Assembly: GCA_029266525.1 (NCBI GenBank)
Contig: JAQSWQ010000002.1
Span: 1-64,000, forward strand
Source: Microvirga sp.
GTDB lineage: Bacteria; Pseudomonadota; Alphaproteobacteria; Rhizobiales; Beijerinckiaceae
DNA: 64,000 bases
Reading direction: 5' to 3'
Within the stretch, counting starts at the first letter, position 1, and each line of letters starts with the position of its first letter. The notes below the pieces were generated by a model. It saw nothing but the letters and a program-made list of their open reading frames with translations. It had not been told where the DNA came from and did no database searches. Position numbers and translations under genes: made by a program. Of the stretch, positions 25,265 to 34,633 are shown piece after piece.

Positions 25265-27364
25265 TCAAGCGATGCGGACGATCCGCGGCTCGGCGAGGGC
25301 TGGAGCCGTGCGGGATTCGAGGAGCTCGTGCATCCGCTCGGCGAGCTCCGTCACGCGATACGGCTTGAAGATGACCTCGAACTGCTCGACGTCGGCTTCC
25401 GCCTCGATATAGCCCGAGGTGAGAAGCACCTTGATCCATGGCCATTCGGCCCCAACGCGCCGGGCGAGGTCGATGCCCGAGGTCGCGCCAGGCATCTTCA
25501 CATCGCTGAGCACGAGATCGATGCCGCTCCCGTCGCGCAGCACCGAAAGCGCCTCATCGCCGGTCTCGGCCTCGATGACCTCGTAGCCGAGGGTGCCGAG
25601 CGCCGATACGGTGACCTGCCGGACCTTATCGTCGTCCTCGACGACGAGAATGGTTTCGCCATTGCCGCGCCGCGGCGCCGGGCTGAGCGCACGCACGGAT
25701 CCCGCGCTCCGCTCCGCCTTTTCCGAGCGCGGCAGGAGGATGCGCACGGTCGTGCCCTCGTCGACCGCGCTGTCGATTTCGATATGCCCCTCGGACTGGC
25801 GCACGAAGCCGTACACCATGCTGAGGCCAAGCCCGGTACCCTTGCCGCTTTCCTTGGTGGTGAAGAAAGGCTCGAAGACCCGCTGCTTCACTTCGGGCGC
25901 CATCCCGACGCCCGTGTCGGTCACCGCGATGACGACGTATTCGCCGCGCGGCTCGGGGGCCCCGTCCTGCTCGGCCGCGCCGCGGTTCGCCATCCCGACC
26001 GTGAGGCTGCCGCCGTCCGGCATGGCGTCGCGGGCGTTGACGGCGAGGTTGACGAGCGCCGCCTCGAGCTGGTTCGGGTCGACCTCGACCGGCCAGAGAT
26101 CCTGGTCGGCGTCGAAGCGGACCTCGATATGCTCGCCGAGCGTCCGCTGGAGAAGCTCCATCATGCCCGGCACGAGGTCCCGCAGATCGAGGACGCTCGT
26201 CTGCAGGGATTGACGGCGGGAGAAGGTGAGAAGGCGGTTCGTGAGGTCGGCGCAGCGCTGCGCGCCCTCGATGGCAAGCCGCGTGCGGCGGCTTGCCTTC
26301 TCGTTGCCGTCGAGCGAGTTCTGCAGCAGGTCGAGGTTGCCGATCACGACGCTCAGCATGTTGTTGAAGTCGTGCGCGATGCCGCCGGTGAGGCGGCCGA
26401 TCGCCTCGAGCTTCGACGCATGGAGGAGGCGCTCCTCGAGCTGACGGCGCTCGGTCACGTCGAACATCGTGCCGAATATCTCGCGGCTGTGCCCGGCCTC
26501 CTCGGGCGACAGGACTCCTTGGTCCAGGAACGACCGGTACCCTCCGTCGGCGCATTGCCAGCGGTACTCGCAGGCATAGGTTCCGTTCTCGACGGCTGCC
26601 GCAAGCTCGCGGCAGACGCGATCCCGATCCTCCGGATGGATTCGGCTGAGCCCGAACTCCGCGTCCTCCGTGAAGCGGGCGGCCGGAAAGCCCGTCAGGC
26701 GCTCGACATTGTCGCTGACGAACAGCGCCGGGAACGGCCGCTCGACGCCGCGGGAGGTCACGACCACCGGCAGCGAGCTCAGGATCGCTTCCTGGCGCTC
26801 GAGCGCCCGGCGCAGCTCCCGCTCGGCCTGCAGCTTCTCGCCGCGAACCTGTAGGTTCTCGACCAGGAGGCGCCGTTCGTCTTCGCCTTTGCGGCGGATT
26901 TCCTCGGTCTTGCGGTAGAGGTCGACGAACACGTCGACCTTCGATTTGAGGATCAGCGGCTCGATCGGCTTGAGGACGTAGTCGACCGCGCCGGCGGAGT
27001 AGCCCCGGAAGACGTGCAACTCGTCCTTGTTGTAGGCGGTCAGGAAGATGATTGGCATGCGCGACGAGCGCGGCCGGCCGCGGATCATGGTCGCGACCTC
27101 ATAGCCGTCGATCCGCGGCATCCGCACGTCGAGGAGGATGACCGCGAAATCGTCCCTCAGCACGTGGCGCAGCGCCGCCTCGCCGGATTCGGCGAGAACG
27201 ATCTCGATGCCCGGCGACCGCAGCATCTCCTCGACCGCGAAGAGGTTACGCGGATCATCGTCGACCACGAGGATCTTCGCCGCGACCAGGCCCGAGACGG
27301 CGCTCAGCGACACGTATTCGGATCCGTGCGCCGTGAGAGAGCCGACACGCGGCTGGATCACCAT
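25265..27364 (-). CDS. Hybrid sensor histidine kinase: REC-PAS-HisKA-HATPase-REC
   Basis: A 699-residue soluble kinase. An N-terminal receiver (about 28-145) has DVRMPRIDG. A short coiled coil follows. A PAS domain with a PAC-like end (about 200-310) contains the RIHPEDRDRV segment. HisKA has the phosphorylatable His331 in GGIAHDFNNML. The ATPase domain (about 430-555) has NLAVNARDAMPDGG, DTGVGM and GTGLGLSMVYGF. A C-terminal receiver carries SDVKMPGATSG. No membrane helices are seen. ATG 27364 has GAGGG upstream. Its start lies 13 bases after the stop of the 1943-residue kinase gene, so they form one operon and one may phosphorylate the other's receivers. The C-terminal receiver fused to a HDFNN-type kinase resembles phytochrome-related or FixL-like hybrids. 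Confidence 0.9.
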   Translation of the reverse strand: MVIQPRVGSLTAHGSEYVSLSAVSGLVAAKILVVDDDPRNLFAVEEMLRSPGIEIVLAESGEAALRHVLRDDFAVILLDVRMPRIDGYEVATMIRGRPRSSRMPIIFLTAYNKDELHVFRGYSAGAVDYVLKPIEPLILKSKVDVFVDLYRKTEEIRRKGEDERRLLVENLQVRGEKLQAERELRRALERQEAILSSLPVVVTSRGVERPFPALFVSDNVERLTGFPAARFTEDAEFGLSRIHPEDRDRVCRELAAAVENGTYACEYRWQCADGGYRSFLDQGVLSPEEAGHSREIFGTMFDVTERRQLEERLLHASKLEAIGRLTGGIAHDFNNMLSVVIGNLDLLQNSLDGNEKASRRTRLAIEGAQRCADLTNRLLTFSRRQSLQTSVLDLRDLVPGMMELLQRTLGEHIEVRFDADQDLWPVEVDPNQLEAALVNLAVNARDAMPDGGSLTVGMANRGAAEQDGAPEPRGEYVVIAVTDTGVGMAPEVKQRVFEPFFTTKESGKGTGLGLSMVYGFVRQSEGHIEIDSAVDEGTTVRILLPRSEKAERSAGSVRALSPAPRRGNGETILVVEDDDKVRQVTVSALGTLGYEVIEAETGDEALSVLRDGSGIDLVLSDVKMPGATSGIDLARRVGAEWPWIKVLLTSGYIEAEADVEQFEVIFKPYRVTELAERMHELLESRTAPALAEPRIVRIA

Positions 27365-27377
27365 GCCCTCCCCCCCG

Positions 27378-30300
27378 TCACACCTGCCCGAACGCCTCCG
27401 CCGATGCGCCACCGTTCGGCCGCGACGCCTGACCGTTCGGGAAGCCATGCTCGCTTCGCTCGAGCTGGACGCGCAGCACTGCGAGGAGCTGGTCCACATC
27501 GACGGGCTTCGACACGTAGTCGGTGGCGCCCGCCTCGAGGCACTTCTCGCGATCGCCTTTCATGGCCTTCGCCGTGACCGCGATGATCGGCAGCGCCGCA
27601 TACTCGGCATGGCGCCTAATCTCCCGCATGGTCTCGTAGCCGTCCATCTCCGGCATCATGATGTCCACCAGCATCGCGTCAATGTCCGGCGTCGCGTGCA
27701 GGCGCTCGATGCCCTCGCGGCCGTTCTCGGCAAAGACCACCGCCATGCCATGCTGCTCGAGCGCGCTCGTGAGCGAGAAGATGTTGCGAACGTCGTCGTC
27801 GACGATCAGCACCTTGCGGCCGGCCAGCGCCGCGTCGTCCTTGCGCTGGACGACGATCTGCCTTTCCTCGGGGATCGTGGCAATGGTCCGGTGGAGGAAC
27901 AGGGCCGTCTCGTCGAGGAGCGTCTCGGACGAGTTCGTGTCCTTGACGATCACGGTCGAGGCGATCTGCTCGAGACGGTCTTCCTCCTCGGGCGTGAGCG
28001 CCTTGCCGGTGTAGACGACGATCGGAAGATCGGCCCCGCCGGCTGCGCGACGGATACGCTCGATGAGCTCGGCGCCGGGAATGTCCGGCAGCCCGAGATC
28101 CACGATCACGCAATCGAAGCGCCCGCCCTGGATCGCCTCGAGCGCGGCCTCGGCCGTGCCGACCGAGGTGACGTTGACGTCGCCGTCGCCGAGGAGCGCG
28201 GTGATCGAGAGGCGCTGGCCTTCGTCGTCCTCGACAAGCAGGAGGTTCTTCACCGGACGGTCGATGAACTCCTTGGTCTTTGAGAGCGCCTCCATGAGCG
28301 CGTCGCGGTCGACAGGCTTCTCGAGATAGCCGAAGGCGCCGGCACGCATGCCGCGCTTCCTCTGCTCGGCGACCGAGATCACGTGGATCGGGACGTGGCG
28401 GGTGCGCGGGTCGTGCTTCATGAGATCGAGCAGCGCCCAGCCGTCCATGTCGGGCAGGCCGAGGTCGAGCGTGATCGCATGCGGCTTGTAGCGATGGGCA
28501 AGGGCAAGCGCCGTCGCCCCGTCCGCCGCGATAAGTCCCTTGAAGCCCTTCTCCCGCGCGAGCTCGAGCAGCACAGAGGCGAACATGGCGTCGTCCTCAA
28601 CGATGAGGACGACGTGGTCGCCTGCGGCGATGGCGTGCCGGTCGTCCGAGGAGGCCGAAAGGGCCATCGGCGCCGACGGGGGCCGCCCCATCACGCTGCC
28701 GTTGCCTTCCGAGGCTGCCGCTCCGTGGCTCGAGAGGCGGCCGAAGCTCGCGGCAACGGCCGGAGGCTCGAGCGGCAGGAACAGCGTGAAGGTCGACCCG
28801 CGCCCGGGCTGGCTCGACACCACGATCTCGCCGCCGAGGAGCCGCGCGATCTCGCGGCTGATCGCAAGGCCCAGGCCCGTGCCGCCATATTTGCGGCTCG
28901 TGGTGCCGTCGGCCTGCTGGAACGCCTCGAAGATGATGCGCTGCTTGTCCTCGGGGATGCCGATGCCGGTGTCGACGACCGAGAACGCGATCCAGTCGGC
29001 GCCGGCGCGCAGCGGAGAGCCCTCGGCCGAGCCGATCTTCAACGTCACGCCTCCCTTCTCCGTGAACTTGAAGGCGTTCGAGAGGAGGTTGCGCAGCACC
29101 TGCTGCAGACGCTTCGAGTCGCTGCGCATCGAGACCGGCAGCTTCGATTCGACATCCACCACGAAGTTGAGCCCGCGCTCGTCCGCGATCTGCCGGAAGG
29201 TGCGCTCCATGTTGTCGATCACGTCGCGGAAGCCGATGTCGGTGACCTCGAGGCTGACCGTGCCGGACTCGATCTTCGAGAGGTCGAGGATGTCGTTGAT
29301 CAGGGCAAGGAGGTCCGAGCCCGCCGCGTGGATCGTCTTGGCGAACTCCTTCTGCCTGTCCGAAAGATTGCCTTCCGGGTTGTCGGTCAGGAGCTTCGAG
29401 AGGATCAGCAGCGAGTTCAGCGGCGTGCGCAGCTCGTGGCTCATATTGGCGAGGAACTGCGACTTGTAGCGCGAGGTCAGCGAGAGCTGCTCGGCCTTCT
29501 CCTCGAGCGCCGTCTTGGCGAGCGAGACCTCGCGGTTCTTGGTCTCGACCTCCCGCTTCTGGATCTCGAGCAGGCGCGCCTTCTCCTCGAGCTCCTCGTT
29601 CGTGGTCTGCAGCTTGTCCTGCTGCTGGCGCAGGAGCTCTTCCGACTGGCGCAGGGACGCCGCCTGCTGCTCCAGGCGTTCGTTCGTCTTCTTCAGCTCC
29701 TCCTGCTGGCTCTGCAGCTCGCTCGTGAGCAGCTGCGACTGCTTGAGGAGCCCTTCCGTCCGCATGTTGGCGGCGATCGTGTTGAGCACGATGCCGATCG
29801 ATTCGGTGAGCTGGTCGAGGAAGGCCTGGTGGGTCTCGGAAAAGCGCGAGAACGAGGCGAGCTCGATCACCGCCTTCACCTCCTGCTCGAACAGGACCGG
29901 CAGCACGATGATGTTGAGGGGCGCCGCCTCGCCGAGCGCCGAGCCGATGGTGACGTAGTCCGGCGGCACGTTGGTGAGGAGGATGCGCTTCTTCTCGAAG
30001 GCGCACTGGCCGACCAGGCCCTGGCGCATGCGGAAGCGGTTCGAGATGTTCTTGCGCTCGGTGAAGGCATACGAAGCGACGAGATCGAGCACCGGATCGC
30101 CGCCGTCACTCTCGACGATGTAGAACACGCCGCGTTGGGCGTTCACGAGCGGCGCGATCTCGGACAGGATCAGGTTCGAGACCGTGACGAGGTCGCGCTC
30201 GCCCTGCAGCATGCGGGTGAAGCGGGCGAGATTCGTCTTGAGCCAGTCCTGCTCCGCGTTCTTGAGCGTCGTGTCGCGCAGGTTGCGGATCATCTCGTTG

Positions 30301-33209
30301 ATGTTGTCCTTCAGCGCCGCGACCTCGCCGGAGGCCTCGACGGTGATCGACCGGGTGAGGTCGCCCTTGGTCACGGCCGTCGCCACGTCGGCGATGGCGC
30401 GTACCTGGGTGGTAAGGTTCGCGGCGAGCTGGTTCACGTTGTCGGTGAGGTCGCGCCACAGCCCGGCGGCGCCGGGCACGCGGGCCTGACCGCCGAGCTT
30501 GCCCTCGACGCCCACCTCGCGCGCGACATTCGTCACCTGGTCGGCGAAGGTCGCGAGCGTGTCGATCATCTCGTTGATGGTGTCGGCGAGGGCCGCGATC
30601 TCGCCCTTGGCGTCCACGGTCAGCTTGCGCTTGAGATCGCCCTCGGCAACCGCCGTGACGACGCTCGCGATGCCGCGAACCTGACCGGTTAGGTTGTTCG
30701 CCATCATGTTCACGTTGTCGGTCAGGTCCTTCCAGGTGCCGGCAACCCCGCGCACCTGGGCCTGACCGCCGAGCTTGCCTTCGGTGCCGACCTCGCGCGC
30801 GACGCGCGTCACCTCGCTCGCGAAGCTATTGAGCTGGTCCACCATGGTGTTGATCGTGGATTTCAGCTCCAGGATTTCCCCGCGCACATCGACGGTGATC
30901 TTCTTGGAGAGGTCGCCGTTCGCGACCGCGGTCGTGACCTCGGCGATGTTGCGGACCTGGCCCGTGAGGTTCGAGGCCATCATGTTCACGTTGTCGGTCA
31001 GGTCCTTCCAGGTGCCGGCGACCCCGCGCACCTGGGCTTGGCCGCCGAGCTTGCCCTCGATGCCGACCTCGCGCGCGACGCGCGTCACCTCGCTCGCGAA
31101 GCTATTGAGCTGGTCCACCATGGTGTTGATCGTGGACTTCAGCTCGAGGATCTCGCCCTCCACCGCCACGGTGATCTTCTTCGAAAGGTCGCCGTTCGCG
31201 ACGGCGGTCGTGACCTCTGCGATGTTGCGGACCTGGCCGGTCAGGTTCGCGGCCATCATGTTGACGTTGTCGGTCAGACCCTTCCAGACGCCTCCGACGC
31301 CCTTGACCTGAGCCTGGCCGCCGAGCTTGCCTTCCGTTCCCACCTCCTTCGCGACGCGGGTCACCTCGCCGGCGAAAGAGTTGAGCTGGTCCACCATGGT
31401 GTTGATGGTGTTCTTCAGCTCCAGGATCTCGCCCTTGACGTCGACGGTGATCTTCTTCGACAGATCGCCCATCGCGACCGCGGTCGTCACCTCGGCGATG
31501 TTGCGGACCTGTCCGGTGAGGTTCGCGGCCATCAGGTTGACGTTGTCGGTGAGGTCCTTCCAGGTGCCAGCGACGCCTTCGACGCGCGCCTGACCGCCGA
31601 GCTTGCCCTCGATGCCGACCTCGCGCGCGACGCGCGTCACCTCGCCGGCGAAGGAGTTGAGCTGGTCCACCATGGTGTTGATGGTGTTCTTCAGCTCCAG
31701 GAGCTCACCCCGAACCTCGGCCGTGATCTTCTTGGAAAGGTCGCCATTCGCGACCGCGGTCGTCACCTCGGCGATGTTGCGGACCTGACCGGTCAGGTTC
31801 GCGGCCATGAAGTTCACGTTGTTGGTCAGATCGGCCCAGGTGCCCGCGACGCCCTTCACCTGCGCCTGACCGCCGAGCTTGCCTTCCGAGCCGACCTCGC
31901 GTGCAACGCGCGTCACCTCGCTCGCGAACGAGTTGAGCTGGTCCACCATGGTGTTGATGGTGTTCTTCAGCTCAAGGAGCTCGCCGCGCACGTCGACGGT
32001 GATCTTCTTGGAGAGATCGCCGTTCGCGACCGCGGTCGTGACCTCCGCGATGTTTCGGACCTGTCCGGTCAGGTTCGACGCCATCAGGTTCACGTTGTCG
32101 GTGAGGTCCTTCCAGGTGCCGCCGACGCCCTCGACCTGGGCCTGGCCGCCGAGCTTGCCCTCCGTGCCGACCTCGCGCGCGACGCGCGTCACCTCGCCGG
32201 CGAACGAGTTGAGCTGGTCGACCATGGTGTTGATGGTGAGCTTCAGGGCCAGGATCTCGCCCTTCACGTCGACGGTGATCTTCTTCGAAAGGTCGCCGCG
32301 CGCGACCGCGGTCGTCACCTCGGCGATGTTTCGGACCTGGCCGGTGAGGTTCGCGGCCATCATGTTGACGTTGTCGGTGAGGTCCTTCCAGACGCCGCCG
32401 ACGCCCTTGACCTGAGCCTGGCCGCCGAGCTTGCCTTCGGTGCCCACTTCCTTCGCGACGCGGGTCACCTCGCTCGCGAAGGAGTTGAGCTGGTCCACCA
32501 TGGTGTTGATGGTGTCCTTGAGCTCGAGGATCTCGCCCTTCACGTCGACGGTGATCTTCTTCGAGAGGTCGCCGTTGGCGACCGCGGTCGTTACCTCGGC
32601 GATGTTGCGGACCTGCCCGGTAAGATTCGCGGCCATGAGGTTGACGTTGTCGGTGAGGTCCTTCCAGGTGCCGGCGACGCCCTTCACCTTGGCCTGGCCG
32701 CCGAGCTTGCCCTCGGAACCCACCTCGCGCGCGACGCGGGTCACCTCCGAGGCGAAGGAGCCGAGCTGGCCGACCATCGTGTTCACGACCTTGCCGATGC
32801 GCAGGAACTCGCCGCGCAAGGGGCGTCCGTCGATGTCGAGCTGCATGGTCTGGGAGAGGTCGCCCTTGGCGACCGCCCCGATGACCCGGGCCACCTCGGT
32901 CGTCGGCTGCACGAGGTCTCCGATCATGGAGTTGACCGAGTCGATGCAGTCGGCCCAGCAGCCGGTGGCGGAGGGCAGCTTGCCGCGTTCGCCGATCTGG
33001 CCTTCCTTGCCGACGACCCGCGCCATGCGGTCGAGCTCGCGCGAGAGGCCCTGGTTGAGCTCGGCGATGTCGTTGAAGGCCTGCGCGATCTCGCCGTCGA
33101 TACCGGTCAGGTCCAAGGCCAGGCGGGCCGAGAAGTCGCCCTTGCGGAAGGCGCGCAGCGCCTTGAGCAGCGCCTTCGGATCGAGTTGCGCGACGGATTC
33201 TACCTGCAT
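27378..33209 (-). CDS. Giant poly-HAMP hybrid histidine kinase with GAF and three receivers
   Basis: A 1943-residue soluble kinase. Residues about 1-980 hold ten 92-residue HAMP units: nine carry the EGKLGGQA and LTDNVN motifs and the first is degenerate. A GAF domain lies at about 990-1140, then a long coiled coil (about 1150-1245). HisKA has His1258 in [14 protein letters not shown]; ATPase motifs are [23 protein letters not shown] and [10 protein letters not shown]. Three receivers follow, with [11 protein letters not shown] (about 1583), [11 protein letters not shown] and [13 protein letters not shown]. No membrane segment is present. The HAMP array resembles that of fungal group III (Nik1/Os-1) osmosensing kinases. 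A perfect EcfG-type promoter lies about 105 bases upstream. The downstream hybrid kinase begins 13 bases after the stop. Confidence 0.95.
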   Translation of the reverse strand: MQVESVAQLDPKALLKALRAFRKGDFSARLALDLTGIDGEIAQAFNDIAELNQGLSRELDRMARVVGKEGQIGERGKLPSATGCWADCIDSVNSMIGDLVQPTTEVARVIGAVAKGDLSQTMQLDIDGRPLRGEFLRIGKVVNTMVGQLGSFASEVTRVAREVGSEGKLGGQAKVKGVAGTWKDLTDNVNLMAANLTGQVRNIAEVTTAVANGDLSKKITVDVKGEILELKDTINTMVDQLNSFASEVTRVAKEVGTEGKLGGQAQVKGVGGVWKDLTDNVNMMAANLTGQVRNIAEVTTAVARGDLSKKITVDVKGEILALKLTINTMVDQLNSFAGEVTRVAREVGTEGKLGGQAQVEGVGGTWKDLTDNVNLMASNLTGQVRNIAEVTTAVANGDLSKKITVDVRGELLELKNTINTMVDQLNSFASEVTRVAREVGSEGKLGGQAQVKGVAGTWADLTNNVNFMAANLTGQVRNIAEVTTAVANGDLSKKITAEVRGELLELKNTINTMVDQLNSFAGEVTRVAREVGIEGKLGGQARVEGVAGTWKDLTDNVNLMAANLTGQVRNIAEVTTAVAMGDLSKKITVDVKGEILELKNTINTMVDQLNSFAGEVTRVAKEVGTEGKLGGQAQVKGVGGVWKGLTDNVNMMAANLTGQVRNIAEVTTAVANGDLSKKITVAVEGEILELKSTINTMVDQLNSFASEVTRVAREVGIEGKLGGQAQVRGVAGTWKDLTDNVNMMASNLTGQVRNIAEVTTAVANGDLSKKITVDVRGEILELKSTINTMVDQLNSFASEVTRVAREVGTEGKLGGQAQVRGVAGTWKDLTDNVNMMANNLTGQVRGIASVVTAVAEGDLKRKLTVDAKGEIAALADTINEMIDTLATFADQVTNVAREVGVEGKLGGQARVPGAAGLWRDLTDNVNQLAANLTTQVRAIADVATAVTKGDLTRSITVEASGEVAALKDNINEMIRNLRDTTLKNAEQDWLKTNLARFTRMLQGERDLVTVSNLILSEIAPLVNAQRGVFYIVESDGGDPVLDLVASYAFTERKNISNRFRMRQGLVGQCAFEKKRILLTNVPPDYVTIGSALGEAAPLNIIVLPVLFEQEVKAVIELASFSRFSETHQAFLDQLTESIGIVLNTIAANMRTEGLLKQSQLLTSELQSQQEELKKTNERLEQQAASLRQSEELLRQQQDKLQTTNEELEEKARLLEIQKREVETKNREVSLAKTALEEKAEQLSLTSRYKSQFLANMSHELRTPLNSLLILSKLLTDNPEGNLSDRQKEFAKTIHAAGSDLLALINDILDLSKIESGTVSLEVTDIGFRDVIDNMERTFRQIADERGLNFVVDVESKLPVSMRSDSKRLQQVLRNLLSNAFKFTEKGGVTLKIGSAEGSPLRAGADWIAFSVVDTGIGIPEDKQRIIFEAFQQADGTTSRKYGGTGLGLAISREIARLLGGEIVVSSQPGRGSTFTLFLPLEPPAVAASFGRLSSHGAAASEGNGSVMGRPPSAPMALSASSDDRHAIAAGDHVVLIVEDDAMFASVLLELAREKGFKGLIAADGATALALAHRYKPHAITLDLGLPDMDGWALLDLMKHDPRTRHVPIHVISVAEQRKRGMRAGAFGYLEKPVDRDALMEALSKTKEFIDRPVKNLLLVEDDEGQRLSITALLGDGDVNVTSVGTAEAALEAIQGGRFDCVIVDLGLPDIPGAELIERIRRAAGGADLPIVVYTGKALTPEEEDRLEQIASTVIVKDTNSSETLLDETALFLHRTIATIPEERQIVVQRKDDAALAGRKVLIVDDDVRNIFSLTSALEQHGMAVVFAENGREGIERLHATPDIDAMLVDIMMPEMDGYETMREIRRHAEYAALPIIAVTAKAMKGDREKCLEAGATDYVSKPVDVDQLLAVLRVQLERSEHGFPNGQASRPNGGASAEAFGQV
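30290..32960. repeat. Tandem 276-bp coding repeats (HAMP units)
   Basis: About nine and a half copies of a 276-bp unit lie inside the giant kinase gene. The CCGAGCTTGCC landmark recurs every 276 bases: about 30491, 30767, 31043, 31319, 31595, 31871, 32147, 32423 and 32699. Units are highly similar in DNA as well as protein, so copy number can change by recombination, and assemblies of this gene from short reads deserve caution. Confidence 0.93.
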
Positions 33210-33313
33210 CGATCATCCCCTTGCGACGTCCCCGGGCGAGGCTTCTTCCTCGCTCCGGATTTATTTGAAACGCTCCCGCCCCGCAGCGCTATCGACGCAA
33301 CATGGCCTTTGGC

Positions 33314-33338
33314 AACGTGGCAGCTCCCGCGCAGTTCC
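33314..33338 (-). promoter_or_regulatory. EcfG-type general stress promoter for the poly-HAMP kinase operon
   Basis: On the minus strand GGAAC (33338-33334), 16 bases, CGTT (33317-33314). It is a full match to the alphaproteobacterial EcfG consensus. Transcription would begin near 33307, leaving about a 100-base leader before the ATG at 33209. The surrounding 33210-33467 gap has no gene. Confidence 0.7.
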
Positions 33339-33467
33339 GGGCCTGTCAAAAAAAATTTGAGGAGCTGGGCCGAGGCGCGCCGCGGCAGGCGGCCCGCCGG
33401 TGTGTGGCGAACAGGGGATGGCCGCGAACTACGATCAAATCATGGCTTGGGAGTTGGCGGAAGTCCT

Positions 33468-33581
33468 TCAGGACGCGAGAACGCGCTTGAGAGCGTAGAT
33501 GATCACAGCAAACACGGTTAAGCTTACCGCATAGAGCCCGACGAACCAGGCAAGGCGCGCCCAGCGGCCGGCGAGCCGCAT
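33468..33581 (-). CDS. Small cytochrome bd accessory subunit (DUF2474, CydX/CioZ-like)
   Basis: A 37-residue single-helix membrane protein starting MRLAGRWARLAWFVGLYAVS. It matches the pattern of DUF2474 proteins that follow cydB in cyanide-insensitive oxidase operons: a short basic N-terminus with W residues, one transmembrane helix and a basic C-terminus. Its ATG overlaps the cydB stop by one base (TGATG), so it is translationally coupled. Such small subunits stabilise the haems of bd oxidase. It is easy to miss because of its size. Position and topology support the call; a sequence search would firm it. Confidence 0.8.
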   Translation of the reverse strand: MRLAGRWARLAWFVGLYAVSLTVFAVIIYALKRVLAS

Positions 33582-34624
33582 CAATGGTAACCGCCGCCGG
33601 TGATCTCCTCGGCGACCTTGCCGCGGAAGACCCAGTAGGCATAGCCGGTATATATCAGCATCAGCGGCATCACGACGGCGAAGCCGATGAGCGCGAAGAG
33701 CTGGGAATGGACCGTGTTCGCGGCCTGCCAAACCGTCACGTTGGGCGGGACGGCATACGGGAATAGGCTGATCGCAAGACCGAGATAGCCCAAGAGGAAA
33801 AGCGCGACGGCGAGCAGGAACGGCGTGCGGCGGCTTCCGTTCTGGAGCCCCCGGTACAGGGCGAACGCGGCCAGCGCCGTCAGGAGCGGGACCGGGGCGA
33901 GATAGGCGATATTCGGCCAGCTGAACCAGCGCAGCTCGATCTCACGCCCGAGGAAGGGCACGCATAGGCTCACGACCGCCATCGCGGCGATCACGCCGAC
34001 GAGAAAGCGCAGCGCCATGCGCCGCGCCCACAGCTCGAGCTCGCCGCTCGTCTTCATCACGCACCAGGTCGCGCCGAGGAGCCCGTAGCCGGCCACGAGG
34101 CTCGCTCCCGTGAGCACGCTGAACGGCGTCAGGAAGTCGAAGGTGCGGCCGGTGAAGGCGCGGCCGTCGTTCGAGAAGCCCTGCACGAAAGCGCCGAGCA
34201 CCACGCCCTGCGAGAAGGTCGCCACGAGCGAGCCGTAGTGGAAGGCGTGGTCCCAGATGCGCTTCGAGCTGTCGGCCTTGAAGCGGAACTCGAAGGCGAC
34301 GCCGCGGAAGATGAGCGCTATCAGCATCGCGATCAGCGGCACGTACAGCGCCGGCATCAGGATGGCATAGGCGATGTGGAAGACCGCGAACAGCCCGGCC
34401 CCGCCGAGCACCAGCCAGGTCTGGTTGCCGTCCCAGATCGGGGCGACCGAGAACATCATGCGGTCGCGCCAGTTCTCTTCGCGCGCCGCGTTGAACAGGA
34501 TGCCGATGCCAAGGTCGAACCCGTCGGCGATCACGTACATGGCGACCGCGAAGGCGAGAGCCCCGGCCCAGATCAGCGGTAGCCAGAAGGCGAGGCCCTC
34601 GTATTCCGTGCCGTAGCCGAACAT
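33581..34624 (-). CDS. cydB: Cytochrome bd ubiquinol oxidase subunit II
   Basis: A 347-residue, eight- to nine-helix inner-membrane subunit of cytochrome bd, which oxidises quinol and reduces oxygen to water without pumping protons. FAVAMYVIADGFDLGIGIL near residue 25 and APIWDGNQTWLVLGGAGLFAVFH near residue 60 are CydB signatures. It follows cydA by 9 bases and overlaps the small subunit gene by one base. The oxidase gives high-affinity or cyanide-tolerant respiration and resistance to nitric oxide. Regulation is not visible in sequence: there is no clear FNR or NtrC box. Confidence 0.94.
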   Translation of the reverse strand: MFGYGTEYEGLAFWLPLIWAGALAFAVAMYVIADGFDLGIGILFNAAREENWRDRMMFSVAPIWDGNQTWLVLGGAGLFAVFHIAYAILMPALYVPLIAMLIALIFRGVAFEFRFKADSSKRIWDHAFHYGSLVATFSQGVVLGAFVQGFSNDGRAFTGRTFDFLTPFSVLTGASLVAGYGLLGATWCVMKTSGELELWARRMALRFLVGVIAAMAVVSLCVPFLGREIELRWFSWPNIAYLAPVPLLTALAAFALYRGLQNGSRRTPFLLAVALFLLGYLGLAISLFPYAVPPNVTVWQAANTVHSQLFALIGFAVVMPLMLIYTGYAYWVFRGKVAEEITGGGYH

Positions 34625-34633
34625 GAACCCCTC

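Noticed and set aside
28383-30692. Long open frame (769 codons) on the plus strand opposite the giant kinase
   Set aside because: It mirrors the kinase codons, is rich in Arg/Leu/Asp/Glu as expected for an antisense GC-rich shadow, and shows no domain.
30290-32960. CRISPR or satellite-like array
   Set aside because: The 276-bp periodicity is in frame, encodes HAMP units and has no spacers.
31038-33521. 827-codon plus-strand frame over the HAMP repeats
   Set aside because: Its own repeat is just the complement of the 276-bp kinase units; no start signals or recognisable protein.
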